In this document: positions 8,867 to 16,859 of the stretch, in pieces
Position numbering within the stretch: position 1 is the first letter of the stretch
Layout of the letters: each line of letters begins with the position of its first letter
Assembly: GCA_009840445.1 (NCBI GenBank)
Contig: VXNS01000046.1
Span: 1-40,671, forward strand
Source of the DNA: Synechococcus sp. SB0662_bin_14
Lineage (GTDB): Bacteria; Cyanobacteriota; Cyanobacteriia; PCC-6307; Cyanobiaceae
DNA: 40,671 nt
Direction: 5' to 3'
Position numbers and translations under genes: made by a program
The notes under the pieces: generated by a model
The model's database searches: none
Told to the model about the DNA's origin: nothing
What the model saw: the letters and a program-made list of their open reading frames with translations, nothing else

Positions 8867-9508
8867 TCAACTGGTCATTGCCTGTGCCGCCTCGTCAGCC
8901 GGCAGGTCCTCGCGCACCTCATGGTGGACCTCCACGAGGGCCAAGGTGCTGTTTTGCCATGAATAGATGGACCTGGCCCGGTAGCGGGCGTCATCCACCA
9001 AGCGAATGTGCTCCAGAATATCCCATTCCATGTAATGAGACTCGAAGACCACCTCCTGCTCATCCACTTGGCGGATGTGGGAACGGATCGGGGAGCCACA
9101 AAAGTAGCCACGGCTGCGGTAGAGCTGGTGGCCGATGAGATAGGCCTCTATTGCCCCTGTGGTGGCATAGGGAGAAGCCTGGCTGAACGGCGTCTCCTTC
9201 TGGGCAGGCCACCAGCGGAAGCGGTAGCAGGAATCTCCCTTGAGGGGATCTTCAAAGGATTCGATCCGCAGCATGGTGTCCATGGCCACGGTGCTTCCAT
9301 CACAGAAGTCAAAGCGTCGGTGGCTGCGCCAGAGGCCGACATTGCGATTGAACCAACGGCGGATAACCTGGTCCACCCCACCGCCAAAGGGACCACGGCT
9401 CTTGGTGAGCGGTACGCGGGTAATCAACTCGTTGGGGTGAGCCACAGCAGCGACTGAACGGTGGATGAGGCCAGCGCAGCCCACCTCTTGAGTCCTGTTT
9501 AGCGACAA
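8867..9508 (-). CDS. CpcS/CpeS-like lipocalin-fold protein (possible bilin lyase)
   Basis: I do not recognise this protein with certainty. Its order of conserved-looking segments follows the CpcS/CpeS family of phycobiliprotein chromophore lyases. An N-terminal FNRNVGLWRSHRRF resembles the family's F-x(6)-G-x-W-x-S-x-R helix-strand. The end resembles the family's closing block: a FESHYMEWDILEHIRL strand, ARYRARSIY in the place of LRxRTSV, and VEVHHEVRE in the place of SFxSEIR. If correct it would load or handle a bilin on a phycobiliprotein. The start is unsure: TTG 9508 gives 213 aa, GTG 9445 gives 192 aa, and neither has a clear ribosome binding site. It diverges from sasA across 152 bases that hold no other gene. 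Confidence 0.6.
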   Translation of the reverse strand: MSLNRTQEVGCAGLIHRSVAAVAHPNELITRVPLTKSRGPFGGGVDQVIRRWFNRNVGLWRSHRRFDFCDGSTVAMDTMLRIESFEDPLKGDSCYRFRWWPAQKETPFSQASPYATTGAIEAYLIGHQLYRSRGYFCGSPIRSHIRQVDEQEVVFESHYMEWDILEHIRLVDDARYRARSIYSWQNSTLALVEVHHEVREDLPADEAAQAMTS

Positions 9509-9660
9509 CTGCGCCCGTGGGCCAGGGGAAAAAGCTTGCGCTCATCGGGAGCTTTTCCATCCCGGCTTCCAACATCACGGGATCAACACAGTCACCGTCC
9601 ACATCTTCATATTTCCTTCAAGAACAAATTAGGATGGACACATCTCCGCAGCATTGACGG

Positions 9661-10791
9661 GTGGGCGGTCCCACTGCAACCAACCAGCAAGCCAGGGTCG
9701 GCGTATCCCTCCTGTTGGTGGCCGGTCAGCACCATTTGGCCACCCGGGCTTTGCGTCGGTTGATGGCTTTTCTGCAGGATGACCACCGTGAGCTGGACAT
9801 CCATCTCCAGCTCATCGAGCCTGGGCAAAACCCGGAGTTGCTGGAGTTGCACAAGCTGGTGGCCACGCCGGCACTGGTTAAGCTTTCCCCCGCGCCACGT
9901 CAGGTGTTTACGGGCATCACCATGCTGAGCCAAGTGCAGTCCTGGCTGCCGCGCTGGGGTCAGATGGAGCACTTGAACAGCCTGGCCATGCCGGTGATTC
10001 CCTCTCCTGCGGAGGATGGCCACGATAGTCCCAGGGCCTTGGAGCTGGAGGACCAGCTTCTGGTGCTGCGCCAGGAGAACGAGGTCCTGATTGACCGCTT
10101 GCAATTTCAAGAGCGCCAACTGCGCATGGTGGCCCATGACTTGCGCACCCCCATGACCACCACCAGCCTGGCCCTGCAAAGCTTCAAAAGGGGTCACATC
10201 GGCAACGAAGAGCTTCTGGATATCCTCGGGCGCCGTCTCCATGAAATGGAGCAACTGTCCAACGATTTGTTGGAAGTGGGAAGCACCCGCTGGGAAGCCC
10301 TGTTTAACCCCCAGCGCCTCAGCCTCTCCCAGGTCTGCGCCGACGTGCTGCTGGAATTGGAGAAAATGTGGTCCGGCCGCAACCTGGAAATACAAACGGA
10401 TATTCCCAGTGACATCCCTGACGTCTTTGCCGACTCGCGACGCATGCGCCAAGTGCTGCTCAATCTTCTGGAGAACGCCTTCAAGTTCACCCCGGACGGG
10501 GGGCACGTGAAGCTGGGTCTCATGCATCGCACCAGCCAATGGGTGCAAGTGAGCATCTGTGACAACGGCCCCGGGATTCCGGTGGACGAGCAGGAACGCA
10601 TCTTCCAGGATCAGGTGCGTCTGTCCCAAACCTCCTGGAAAACTGCGGGGTTTGGCGTCGGTCTTTCCGTCTGCCGCCGGATTGTGGAAGTCCACACCGG
10701 CAAGATCTGGGTGGTGTCGGAGCCTGGGGAAGGGTCCTGCTTCTACTTCACGGTTCCGATTTGGCGCAACCAGAAACTGCCTGGCCGCTAG
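9661..10791 (+). CDS. sasA: Circadian clock-associated sensor histidine kinase SasA
   Basis: Output kinase of the Kai clock: its KaiB-like N-terminal domain binds KaiC, and it autophosphorylates and passes phosphate to RpaA. The thioredoxin-like KaiB domain covers residues 14-100 (SLLLVAGQHH ... LVATPALVKLSPAPRQVF). A short coiled coil (127-150) leads to the H-box MVAHDLRTP with phospho-accepting His159. The N-box NLLENAFKFTP, G1 DNGPGIP and G2 GFGVGLSVCRRI complete the ATPase domain. About 376 aa, the family length. The start is GTG 9661. An ATG at 9634 in the same frame is cut off by a TGA at 9655-9657, so it cannot be used. Confidence 0.94.
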   Translation: MGGPTATNQQARVGVSLLLVAGQHHLATRALRRLMAFLQDDHRELDIHLQLIEPGQNPELLELHKLVATPALVKLSPAPRQVFTGITMLSQVQSWLPRWGQMEHLNSLAMPVIPSPAEDGHDSPRALELEDQLLVLRQENEVLIDRLQFQERQLRMVAHDLRTPMTTTSLALQSFKRGHIGNEELLDILGRRLHEMEQLSNDLLEVGSTRWEALFNPQRLSLSQVCADVLLELEKMWSGRNLEIQTDIPSDIPDVFADSRRMRQVLLNLLENAFKFTPDGGHVKLGLMHRTSQWVQVSICDNGPGIPVDEQERIFQDQVRLSQTSWKTAGFGVGLSVCRRIVEVHTGKIWVVSEPGEGSCFYFTVPIWRNQKLPGR

Positions 10792-10832
10792 CTGGCCCGG
10801 ATCTTGCTGGCTCGACAAACGGAGGGAAGAGG

Positions 10833-10862
10833 TTGACCCTTTACCCTCCTCAAGCCTATGAT
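10833..10862 (+). promoter_or_regulatory. Sigma70-type promoter for tRNA-Glu
   Basis: TTGACC (10833-10838) and TATGAT (10857-10862) are separated by 18 bases and match the -35 and -10 consensus at five of six positions each. The -10 ends 21 bases before the tRNA-Glu gene, which places the likely transcription start near 10869. Confidence 0.6.
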
Positions 10863-10883
10863 TAAGCCTCGCCAAAAGCCCTA

Positions 10884-10956
10884 GCCCCCATCGTCTAGAG
10901 GCCTAGGACACCTCCCTTTCACGGAGGCGGCAGGGGTTCGAATCCCCTTGGGGGTA
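10884..10956 (+). tRNA. tRNA-Glu (anticodon TTC)
   Basis: A complete cloverleaf of 73 bases. The acceptor GCCCCCA pairs with TGGGGGT, followed by discriminator A. The anticodon stem CCTCC/GGAGG carries loop CTTTCAC with anticodon TTC at 10918-10920. The T arm is AGGGGTTCGAATCCCCT. CCA is not encoded. In cyanobacteria tRNA-Glu also feeds glutamate into tetrapyrrole (chlorophyll, haem and bilin) synthesis through glutamyl-tRNA reductase. Confidence 0.97.
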
Positions 10957-11023
10957 CTTTTCGTGAGGGGATGCTCCGTAAAACCCTCTAACCTCTGGGG
11001 AATCCAGACTTCCAGCAGCTCCC

Positions 11024-11611
11024 ATGAACGTCTTGCTAGCGGCTGGCCCCGAGTCCACAACGCTGTTCACCATCACCGTTCAGGGCTGTGGCGGTTCCTC
11101 CTGGCGGTTTGTGGACCAGCGGCGCATCACGGTTCCCCTGCATCGTCTGCAGTCCACCCATCGGCGACTTCTCCTGGCCGGGGACACCATCCTCTCCGTC
11201 ACCCGTTGCCAGCCCATGGGTGATCCACCGCCGCGGCCCCATCCCGATCCTGCGCCAGGCAACAACGAGTCCCCCTCCCCTGCACCGTTTCTCCTGGCAT
11301 CAGTTCCCCCTGCAGAGGAAACGGAGCCGCCCCAGCCGGTGGAGCAGGTCCCGACGACGCCGGCCCATCAAGGCCAAACGCAAGACCGGACGACAGGAGA
11401 CCTGGCTGGAGAGCATATGATCGTGCTCCTGCTCTCCGTATTTGGTGTCCTGATTCTGTTGGTCCTCCAGGTGATGCGCCACTTGGCTCAACAGTGGGGG
11501 ACTTGCCCCCAGGCTCGGCAGCGTTCCGATCCTGCAGTCGTCGGCATCTGGATGCGGGAATTGGCCAACTTGAGACTTGGCCAACTGTTGAGGCGGGCCA
11601 GCACGTCTTGA
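11024..11611 (+). CDS. CpcD-linker-domain protein with C-terminal membrane anchor
   Basis: About 195 aa in three parts. Residues about 13-62 resemble the CpcD-type phycobilisome linker domain: FTITVQGCGG, then RRITVPLHRLQSTHRRL and LLAGDTILSVTR, matching the family pattern VPxxRLxxxxxRxxxxGGxIxSI. A proline- and glutamine-rich spacer (65-125) follows. A hydrophobic helix, MIVLLLSVFGVLILLVLQVM (about 132-151), then looks membrane-spanning, with a short basic tail. No Pfam00427-type linker domain is present, so it is not CpcG or CpcL. I infer a small protein that could tether a rod end or ferredoxin-NADP reductase-like partner to the thylakoid. It sits between tRNA-Glu and the guanidine riboswitch. 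Confidence 0.65.
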   Translation: MNVLLAAGPESTTLFTITVQGCGGSSWRFVDQRRITVPLHRLQSTHRRLLLAGDTILSVTRCQPMGDPPPRPHPDPAPGNNESPSPAPFLLASVPPAEETEPPQPVEQVPTTPAHQGQTQDRTTGDLAGEHMIVLLLSVFGVLILLVLQVMRHLAQQWGTCPQARQRSDPAVVGIWMRELANLRLGQLLRRASTS

Positions 11612-11677
11612 CCGTTCCGTAGCCAATCACACAGCCCCGTTGATCAAGGTGTCGCAACACTTGGGGTGCGGAAGCGA

Positions 11678-11776
11678 TTTCTAGGGTTCCGGTCCCAATT
11701 CCCCCAGGGGCGTCTGGTCCAAGAGAAATCCACTGGGGTCACCCAGGTGCACGGAGGGACAAAAGCCCGGGAGGCC
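11678..11776 (+). promoter_or_regulatory. Guanidine-I riboswitch (ykkC class)
   Basis: All three conserved blocks of the ykkC/guanidine-I aptamer are present in order and with normal spacing: CTAGGGTTCCG at 11681-11691, CTGGTCCAAGAG at 11714-11725, and ACGGAGGGACAAAAGC followed by CCGGGAG at about 11751-11774. The RNA binds free guanidinium and turns on downstream genes. It lies 25 bases before the guanidine hydrolase start, which agrees with that function. No terminator T-run is visible between aptamer and start codon, so translation control is more likely (see findings). Confidence 0.93.
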
Positions 11777-11801
11777 GCCTGCACCGTCACCCCCCATTCC
11801 C

Positions 11802-12992
11802 ATGGCCTCGGCGTCTGGCAACAAGGGTCCTTTTCAAGGATTCCACTCCTCGGAAGGCCGGCGGGCCTTGGCCAAAGAACAATATCTTTCCCAGGCGGGC
11901 TGGCGCCAGGAGGTGGAGCGGGGTCATGCTTTCGGTCTGGAGGCTGCCGACAGCATCAGGGACCGCAGCATTTCCACCTTCTCCCGGGGGGAGTTGCCCC
12001 ACTTCGCGGGGATCAACACCTTTTTGAAGGCGCCCTACCTGGAAGACGTGCATCAGGTGGGACGCCATGACGTGGCCGTGATGGGGGTTCCCCACGACAG
12101 CGGCACCACCTATCGCCCGGGAACCCGTTTCGGCCCCCAGGGCATCCGCCAGATGTCCGCCCTCTACACCCCCTACAACTACGAGATGGGGGTGGACCTG
12201 CGGGAGCAGATCACCCTTTGCGACGTGGGGGATATTTTCACCCTTCCCGGCAGCAACGAAAAGTCCTTCGATCAAATCTCCAAGGGGGTGGCCCACGTGT
12301 TTGCCTCCGGGGCGTTTCCCATCATCCTCGGGGGGGACCATTCCATCGGGTTCCCCACGCTGCGGGGAATCTGCCGCCATCTGGGCCACCACAAAGTGGG
12401 CATCATCCACTTTGACCGCCATGTGGACACCCAGGAAACCGACCTGGACGAGCGGATGCACACCTGTCCGTGGTTCCATGCCACCAACATGGTCCATGCT
12501 CCCGCCCGCAACCTGGTGCAGTTGGGCATTGGCGGCTGGCAGGTGCCGCGACCGGGTGTGAAAGTCTGCCGTGAGCGCAACACCAACGTGCTCACGGTGA
12601 CGGACATCACGGAGATGGGCCTGGAAGCCGCCGCCCGATTCGCTGTGGAACGGGCCAGTGACGGGACGGACTGTGTCTACGTTTCCTTTGATATTGACTG
12701 CATTGATGCGGGCTTCGTGCCGGGCACCGGCTGGCCGGAGCCGGGTGGCCTGCTGCCGAGAGAGGCCCTGAAGCTGCTGGAACACGTTGTGCGCAACGCG
12801 ACGGTCTGCGGGCTGGAGGTGGTGGAGGTGTCGCCCCCCTACGACGTCAGCGGCATCACCGCACTGATGGCCACCCGGGTGGTGTGCGACACCATGGCCC
12901 ACCTGGTGATCTCCGGGCAACTGCCCCGTCAGGGGCGACCCGCCTGGATCCGGGAGACCTGTGCCATGGACGTGGGGCAGGACTGGAGGTGA
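11802..12992 (+). CDS. gdmH: Nickel-dependent guanidine hydrolase (ureohydrolase family)
   Basis: Hydrolyses guanidine to urea and ammonia. It belongs to the arginase/agmatinase fold: GGDHSIG (His180), FDRHVDT (Asp205, His207, Asp209) and SFDIDCID (Asp297, Asp299) supply the two-metal site. The FDRHVDT variant, in place of the FDAHxDT of agmatinases, and the long N-terminal part (about 90 residues before VAVMGVPHDSGTTYRPG) match the cyanobacterial GdmH/Sll1077 group. That group uses nickel and needs HypA/HypB-type chaperones. About 396 aa. Context is decisive: a guanidine-I riboswitch upstream, then hypA, hypB and an ABC importer, the same order as sll1077-sll1082 of Synechocystis. The older label for such genes is agmatinase (speB). 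Confidence 0.93.
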   Translation: MASASGNKGPFQGFHSSEGRRALAKEQYLSQAGWRQEVERGHAFGLEAADSIRDRSISTFSRGELPHFAGINTFLKAPYLEDVHQVGRHDVAVMGVPHDSGTTYRPGTRFGPQGIRQMSALYTPYNYEMGVDLREQITLCDVGDIFTLPGSNEKSFDQISKGVAHVFASGAFPIILGGDHSIGFPTLRGICRHLGHHKVGIIHFDRHVDTQETDLDERMHTCPWFHATNMVHAPARNLVQLGIGGWQVPRPGVKVCRERNTNVLTVTDITEMGLEAAARFAVERASDGTDCVYVSFDIDCIDAGFVPGTGWPEPGGLLPREALKLLEHVVRNATVCGLEVVEVSPPYDVSGITALMATRVVCDTMAHLVISGQLPRQGRPAWIRETCAMDVGQDWR

Positions 12993-12995
12993 GCC

Positions 12996-13445
12996 ATGCA
13001 CGAACTGGACATGACCCGCTGCCTCCTTCAGGCCCTGGGGGACTGGCGGGACCAGCACCCCGTTCAGCCCCGTGTGGGCACAGTCCACCTGCTGGTGGGG
13101 GAGTTCACCTGCGTGGAGCCCAGTCAGTTGCGGCTCAGCTTTGCGGCGGCCGTCAAGGACACCTGGCTGGCGGGAGCCCAGCTCAGCATTGTGTCGGTTC
13201 CCCTGGTGGGGGAATGCCTGGTGTGCGGCAACAGCTATCGGCCGGATCCAGCCCGCGGCTATGCCTCCCCCTGTTGCGGTCACCCCATGGAGACCATTCT
13301 CTCCGGCCGTGAGTTGAAGATCCAGCGCATCGACTACAGCCGACCCCCAATCTGCGGTCCACCCGTCCAGGCCAACCCTTGTGCCCAGCCAACGCCTTCC
13401 TTCGCCGATCCATTGCCATGCACATGCCCATCAGCGACACCGTGA
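12996..13445 (+). CDS. hypA: HypA-like nickel metallochaperone of the guanidine operon
   Basis: Delivers nickel to the neighbouring guanidine hydrolase (inference from context); the family normally serves hydrogenase. The N-terminal MHELD carries the Met1-His2-Glu3 nickel site. A zinc-ribbon-like part follows with CLVCG, but the second pair reads SPCCGHP instead of CPxCG, so spacing and one ligand differ from classical HypA. The tail after YSRPP is long and overlaps hypB, giving 149 aa. Translation starts at ATG 12996, four bases after the hydrolase stop, with GGAGG reaching into that gene's end. No hydrogenase genes are in the window. Confidence 0.88.
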   Translation: MHELDMTRCLLQALGDWRDQHPVQPRVGTVHLLVGEFTCVEPSQLRLSFAAAVKDTWLAGAQLSIVSVPLVGECLVCGNSYRPDPARGYASPCCGHPMETILSGRELKIQRIDYSRPPICGPPVQANPCAQPTPSFADPLPCTCPSATP

Positions 13446-14155
13446 ACCTGAGCCTGCTGGCGGCCAACGATCAGCAGGCCCGGCACAACCGCCAGCACTT
13501 TGACGACTGGGGTCTGTTCTGCATCAACGTGATGAGCAGCCCTGGCGCCGGCAAGACGGTCCTGCTGGAGCAGGCCCTCCGCACCCTCCATGGCAAGCAG
13601 GCCATGGCCGTGCTGGAAGGGGACATGGCCACCCAACTGGATGCCCAGCGGCTGGCGGGTCTGGGGGTTCCCGTGGTGCCCATCACCACGGGGCGGGCTT
13701 GCCATCTGGACGCCGCCATGGTCTCCACCGGCTTGCAGCTTCTCCGGCAGCAATGCGATCCGGCGTCTCTGGATCTGCTCTGGGTGGAAAACGTGGGCAA
13801 TCTGGTGTGCCCGGCGGAGTTTGCCGTTGGCGAGCACTGCAAGCTGGCCTTGCTGAGCGTCACGGAAGGAGACGACAAGCCACTCAAGTACCCGGTGATG
13901 TTTCGTGAGGCGGACTGTGTACTGATCACCAAAGTTGACCTCCTCCCCCACGTGCCTGCCGATCCGGAGCGCATGGGCCACCACCTTCGGCAGATCAATC
14001 CCCGCTGCGGGGTGTTCCCGGTGTCGGCCCTCACCGGCGCCGGCATGGGGGATTGGCTGGCCTGGCTGGGGCAACAACTGCTGGCCAAAGGCCCACCACC
14101 GGAATCCGCCCCGGCAACCAGCGGCCTGAAGCCACCAGCCCTGACGGCCACCTGA
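13418..14155 (+). CDS. hypB: HypB-like nickel-inserting GTPase of the guanidine operon
   Basis: SIMIBI-class GTPase that works with HypA in nickel insertion. The P-loop is SSPGAGKT, the metal-sensing site is in TTGRACHLDA, the WVENVGNLVCPAEF segment is the family signature, and ITKVDLL is the guanine-specificity motif. No histidine-rich nickel-storage N-terminus. About 245 aa from ATG 13418, which overlaps the end of hypA by 28 bases; an earlier TTG in frame (13379) is less likely. Dedicated copy for the guanidine hydrolase by context. Confidence 0.92.
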   Translation: MHMPISDTVNLSLLAANDQQARHNRQHFDDWGLFCINVMSSPGAGKTVLLEQALRTLHGKQAMAVLEGDMATQLDAQRLAGLGVPVVPITTGRACHLDAAMVSTGLQLLRQQCDPASLDLLWVENVGNLVCPAEFAVGEHCKLALLSVTEGDDKPLKYPVMFREADCVLITKVDLLPHVPADPERMGHHLRQINPRCGVFPVSALTGAGMGDWLAWLGQQLLAKGPPPESAPATSGLKPPALTAT

Positions 14156-14201
14156 GCCCCCGTCACCCGCTCCCCGTTCCTCCGCCCACACTTGTTGTGC
14201 C

Positions 14202-15251
14202 ATGACCTTCACCCACCGCCACCGCCGCTCTCCTGGCGCCCTTCTTTCCAGGTTGATGTGCCTTGCCGCGGCCTCCCTGCTGGTGGCGGCCTGTGGTCCC
14301 AGACCACCATCCGCCACCACGTCTGCGGCTTCAGGCCAGAAGGCTGATCCCGTCACCATCGGTTACAGCAACTGGGCCGGTTGGTGGCCCTGGGCCATTG
14401 CGGCGGAGAAGGAACTGTTTGCCAGCAACGGCGTGGCTGTACGGATGAAGTGGTTTGACGGCTACGTGGAATCCATGGAAACCATGGCGGCTGGTCAGAT
14501 TGACTGCAATTCCCAGACACTCAACGACACCATCTCCTTCCTCCCTGGGGCCAACGGGGGCCAGGTGGTGGTGCTGGTCAACGACAATTCCACCGGCAAC
14601 GACCAGATTATTGTCGATGCCTCCATCACGTCCATCCAGGATCTCAAGGGCAAAACCGTTGTCATTGAAGAAGGAGTCGTGGACGACTTTCTTCTCAGCC
14701 TGGCCCTCCGGGACAACGGGATGACGCGGGAGGACCTGGTGATCAAGGGCCTTCCCACAGACCAGGCGGCGGCAGCGTTTGTGGCGGGCAAGGCGGATGC
14801 CGTGGGGGCCTTTCCTCCCTTCACCGGCACGGCCAGGAAGCGGGACGGCGCCCATGTGCTGGTGGACTCCTCCAGCTATCCTGGCGCCATTCCCGACCTG
14901 CTGGTCTGCAATGCCGACCTGATTGCTCAGCGCCCCGATGCGGTTCAGGCCATTGTTGACACCTGGTGGGATATACGGGCCTTCATGGACGACAATCCCG
15001 AAGAGGCGGAGGCCGTCATGGCCGGTCGCGCCGGTATTTCTCCAGAGGAATATCAACAGTACAAAGACGGCACCACACTCTTCAGCATTGAGGACAATCT
15101 TGAGGCCTTCAGTGAAGGCGACACGATGAAATCCATGGCCTATGGGGCCGAGATCATGGCGGATTTCATGGTGGAGACCGGCTTTATTCCAGAGAAGCCG
15201 GACATGAGCAATCTGTTTGATGATCGCTTCATCAAGGCCTCTGTCCAATGA
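14202..15251 (+). CDS. ABC importer substrate-binding lipoprotein (NitT/TauT type)
   Basis: Periplasmic-side binding protein, about 349 aa. The signal peptide ends in a lipobox LVAAC (cysteine near residue 31), so it is anchored to the membrane by lipid. The mature part follows the TauA/SsuA pattern: VTIGYSNWAGWWPW, GQIDCNSQTLNDT, IQDLKGKTVVIEEGVVDDFLL and AFVAGKADAV. Corresponds in order to sll1080 of Synechocystis. The ligand is probably guanidine or a guanidino compound, inferred from the riboswitch and operon. Its stop overlaps the permease start (ATGA). Confidence 0.88.
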   Translation: MTFTHRHRRSPGALLSRLMCLAAASLLVAACGPRPPSATTSAASGQKADPVTIGYSNWAGWWPWAIAAEKELFASNGVAVRMKWFDGYVESMETMAAGQIDCNSQTLNDTISFLPGANGGQVVVLVNDNSTGNDQIIVDASITSIQDLKGKTVVIEEGVVDDFLLSLALRDNGMTREDLVIKGLPTDQAAAAFVAGKADAVGAFPPFTGTARKRDGAHVLVDSSSYPGAIPDLLVCNADLIAQRPDAVQAIVDTWWDIRAFMDDNPEEAEAVMAGRAGISPEEYQQYKDGTTLFSIEDNLEAFSEGDTMKSMAYGAEIMADFMVETGFIPEKPDMSNLFDDRFIKASVQ

Positions 15252-16045
15252 CCGCCCACACAATCCGGCGCTGGTTCTCTTCAGAGGCCCTCCGTTCCTC
15301 CGTCTGGCGGTTAGGGCTACATGCCACGTCCCTGCTGCTGCCGCTGCTGCTTTGGCTGGTGGTGAGTCATGCACAGGTTGTGGATCCAGCCTTCTTGCCT
15401 TCCCCTGCACAGGTCATCGAGTCTCTCTGGTCCATGGCCCGCAGCGGGATCCTGCTGGCGGATGCCTCCGCCAGCATTCGTCGCGTGATGCTGGGTTTTC
15501 TTTTGGCGGCTGTAGTGGGGGTGCCTTTGGGAATCCTGATGGGTTCTTTTGCCACAGTTCGCGCTCTACTGGAGCCTCTTTCCGGTTTCCTGCGCTATAT
15601 GCCTGCCGCGGCTTTTACGCCTCTGCTGATTATTTATCTGGGCATTGACGAGGCGCCGAAAATTGTACTGATTGCAATCGGTACAGTGTTTTTTAACATG
15701 CTGATGGTGATGGATGCGGTGAAATTTGTTCCCCAGGAGCTCATTGAAACTACACGCACTTTGGGAGGATCCCAGCGCCAAGTGGTGGCCCAGGTGATCA
15801 CCCGCTACACCCTGCCCAACATCATCGACACCCTGCGCATCAACATGGCCACGTCCTGGAACCTGCTTGTGGTGGCTGAACTGCTGGCGGCAGAGGTGGG
15901 CTTGGGCAAGCGAATTCAGTTGGCACAACGGTTTTTTCGCACGGAGCAGATTTTTGCGGACTTGCTGGTGCTGGGGCTGATCGGCTTTGCCATTGACTTG
16001 GCGTTCCGGCTGTTGCTGCGGCTCACCTGCCGCTGGGCCGTCTGA
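15248..16045 (+). CDS. ABC importer permease (NitT/TauT type)
   Basis: Inner-membrane permease, about 265 aa with some six hydrophobic segments. The first begins at HATSLLLPLLLWLVV. Later ones include VMLGFLLAAVVGVPLGILMG and PLLIIYLGIDEAPKIVLI. The coupling-loop region is ETTRTLGGSQRQVVAQVI followed by the EAA-like LPNIIDTLRINMATSWNLLV, the contact site for the ATPase. The start codon overlaps the previous stop as ATGA, so the two are translationally coupled. Same operon and substrate inference as the binding protein. Confidence 0.9.
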   Translation: MTAHTIRRWFSSEALRSSVWRLGLHATSLLLPLLLWLVVSHAQVVDPAFLPSPAQVIESLWSMARSGILLADASASIRRVMLGFLLAAVVGVPLGILMGSFATVRALLEPLSGFLRYMPAAAFTPLLIIYLGIDEAPKIVLIAIGTVFFNMLMVMDAVKFVPQELIETTRTLGGSQRQVVAQVITRYTLPNIIDTLRINMATSWNLLVVAELLAAEVGLGKRIQLAQRFFRTEQIFADLLVLGLIGFAIDLAFRLLLRLTCRWAV

Positions 16046-16061
16046 ACAGGAGGAGGTTTTC

Positions 16062-16859
16062 ATGGACTTCAACGTTCAGTCCGTATCCAAAACCTTCGGT
16101 GAAGGGCGGCAGGCTCGGCTTGTGCTCAAGGACATCAACCTCAGGGTCCGCTCAGGGGAGTTCACCGCGATTGTGGGCCGCTCCGGGTCCGGCAAATCCA
16201 CCCTGCTTCGCTGTCTTGCCGGGCTGGAGCACCCCAGCCGTGGGTTGATCTGCATGGATGGACAACCTGTAACCGGTCCGGGTCCTGATCGCGGTCTCGT
16301 GTTTCAAAACTACAGCCTCTATCCCTGGCTGAACCTGGCGCAGAACGTGGCATTCGGGATGGAGTTGCAAGGGCGTTTCTCACGGCGGGAGATTCAAGAG
16401 CGCACGGCCTATTTCCTTGACGTGGTGGGTTTGGGGGATCGACGCAAGCTGCTGCCGAGGCAATGCTCCGGCGGGATGCAACAGCGGGTGGCCATTGCCC
16501 GCGCCCTGGCAGCGGGTCCCAAGGTGTTGCTGTTGGATGAGCCCTTTGGCGCCCTGGATCTTCACATCCGCGCCACAATGCAAAACTTTCTTTATTCCCT
16601 TTGGGAGCGCACCCGTCTCACTGCCATCCTGATTACCCACGACCTGGAGGAAGCCCTCCTCCTGGCTCAGCAGGTGCATGTTCTGGCTCCCAATCCTGGC
16701 CGCATCAGCCACACATTCACCACAAACTTTAACCATCAGGATCTGGACAAGCTACGATTTAATTCCTCTTTTCTCCAGCAACGCCAAAACCTGGCTCAAG
16801 CCATGGAATCCGTTGAGCCTGTAGACCCCCTGACTAACCACCAGCCACAGCGGGGATAA
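16062..16859 (+). CDS. ABC importer ATP-binding subunit (NitT/TauT type)
   Basis: Drives import by the two preceding proteins. Walker [12 protein letters not shown]-loop [10 protein letters not shown], signature [15 protein letters not shown], Walker [13 protein letters not shown] and H-loop ITHDLEEA are all present. The first signature residue is cysteine instead of the usual leucine. About 265 aa from ATG 16062, which has a strong AGGAGGA ribosome binding site at 16049-16056. Last gene of the guanidine operon. Its final codons overlap the convergent sulfur-carrier gene by 26 bases. Confidence 0.92.
   Translation: MDFNVQSVSKTFGEGRQARLVLKDINLRVRSGEFTAIVGRSGSGKSTLLRCLAGLEHPSRGLICMDGQPVTGPGPDRGLVFQNYSLYPWLNLAQNVAFGMELQGRFSRREIQERTAYFLDVVGLGDRRKLLPRQCSGGMQQRVAIARALAAGPKVLLLDEPFGALDLHIRATMQNFLYSLWERTRLTAILITHDLEEALLLAQQVHVLAPNPGRISHTFTTNFNHQDLDKLRFNSSFLQQRQNLAQAMESVEPVDPLTNHQPQRG

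Noticed and set aside
9523-9560. Imperfect hairpin (GGAAAA...TTTTCC) upstream of sasA
   Set aside because: It has a bulge and lies between divergent starts, where a terminator makes no sense; too weak to call.
10821-10849. GGAGGG/CCCTCC 6-bp inverted repeat after sasA
   Set aside because: Short, with a 17-base loop and no T-run; it overlaps the better supported tRNA-Glu promoter.
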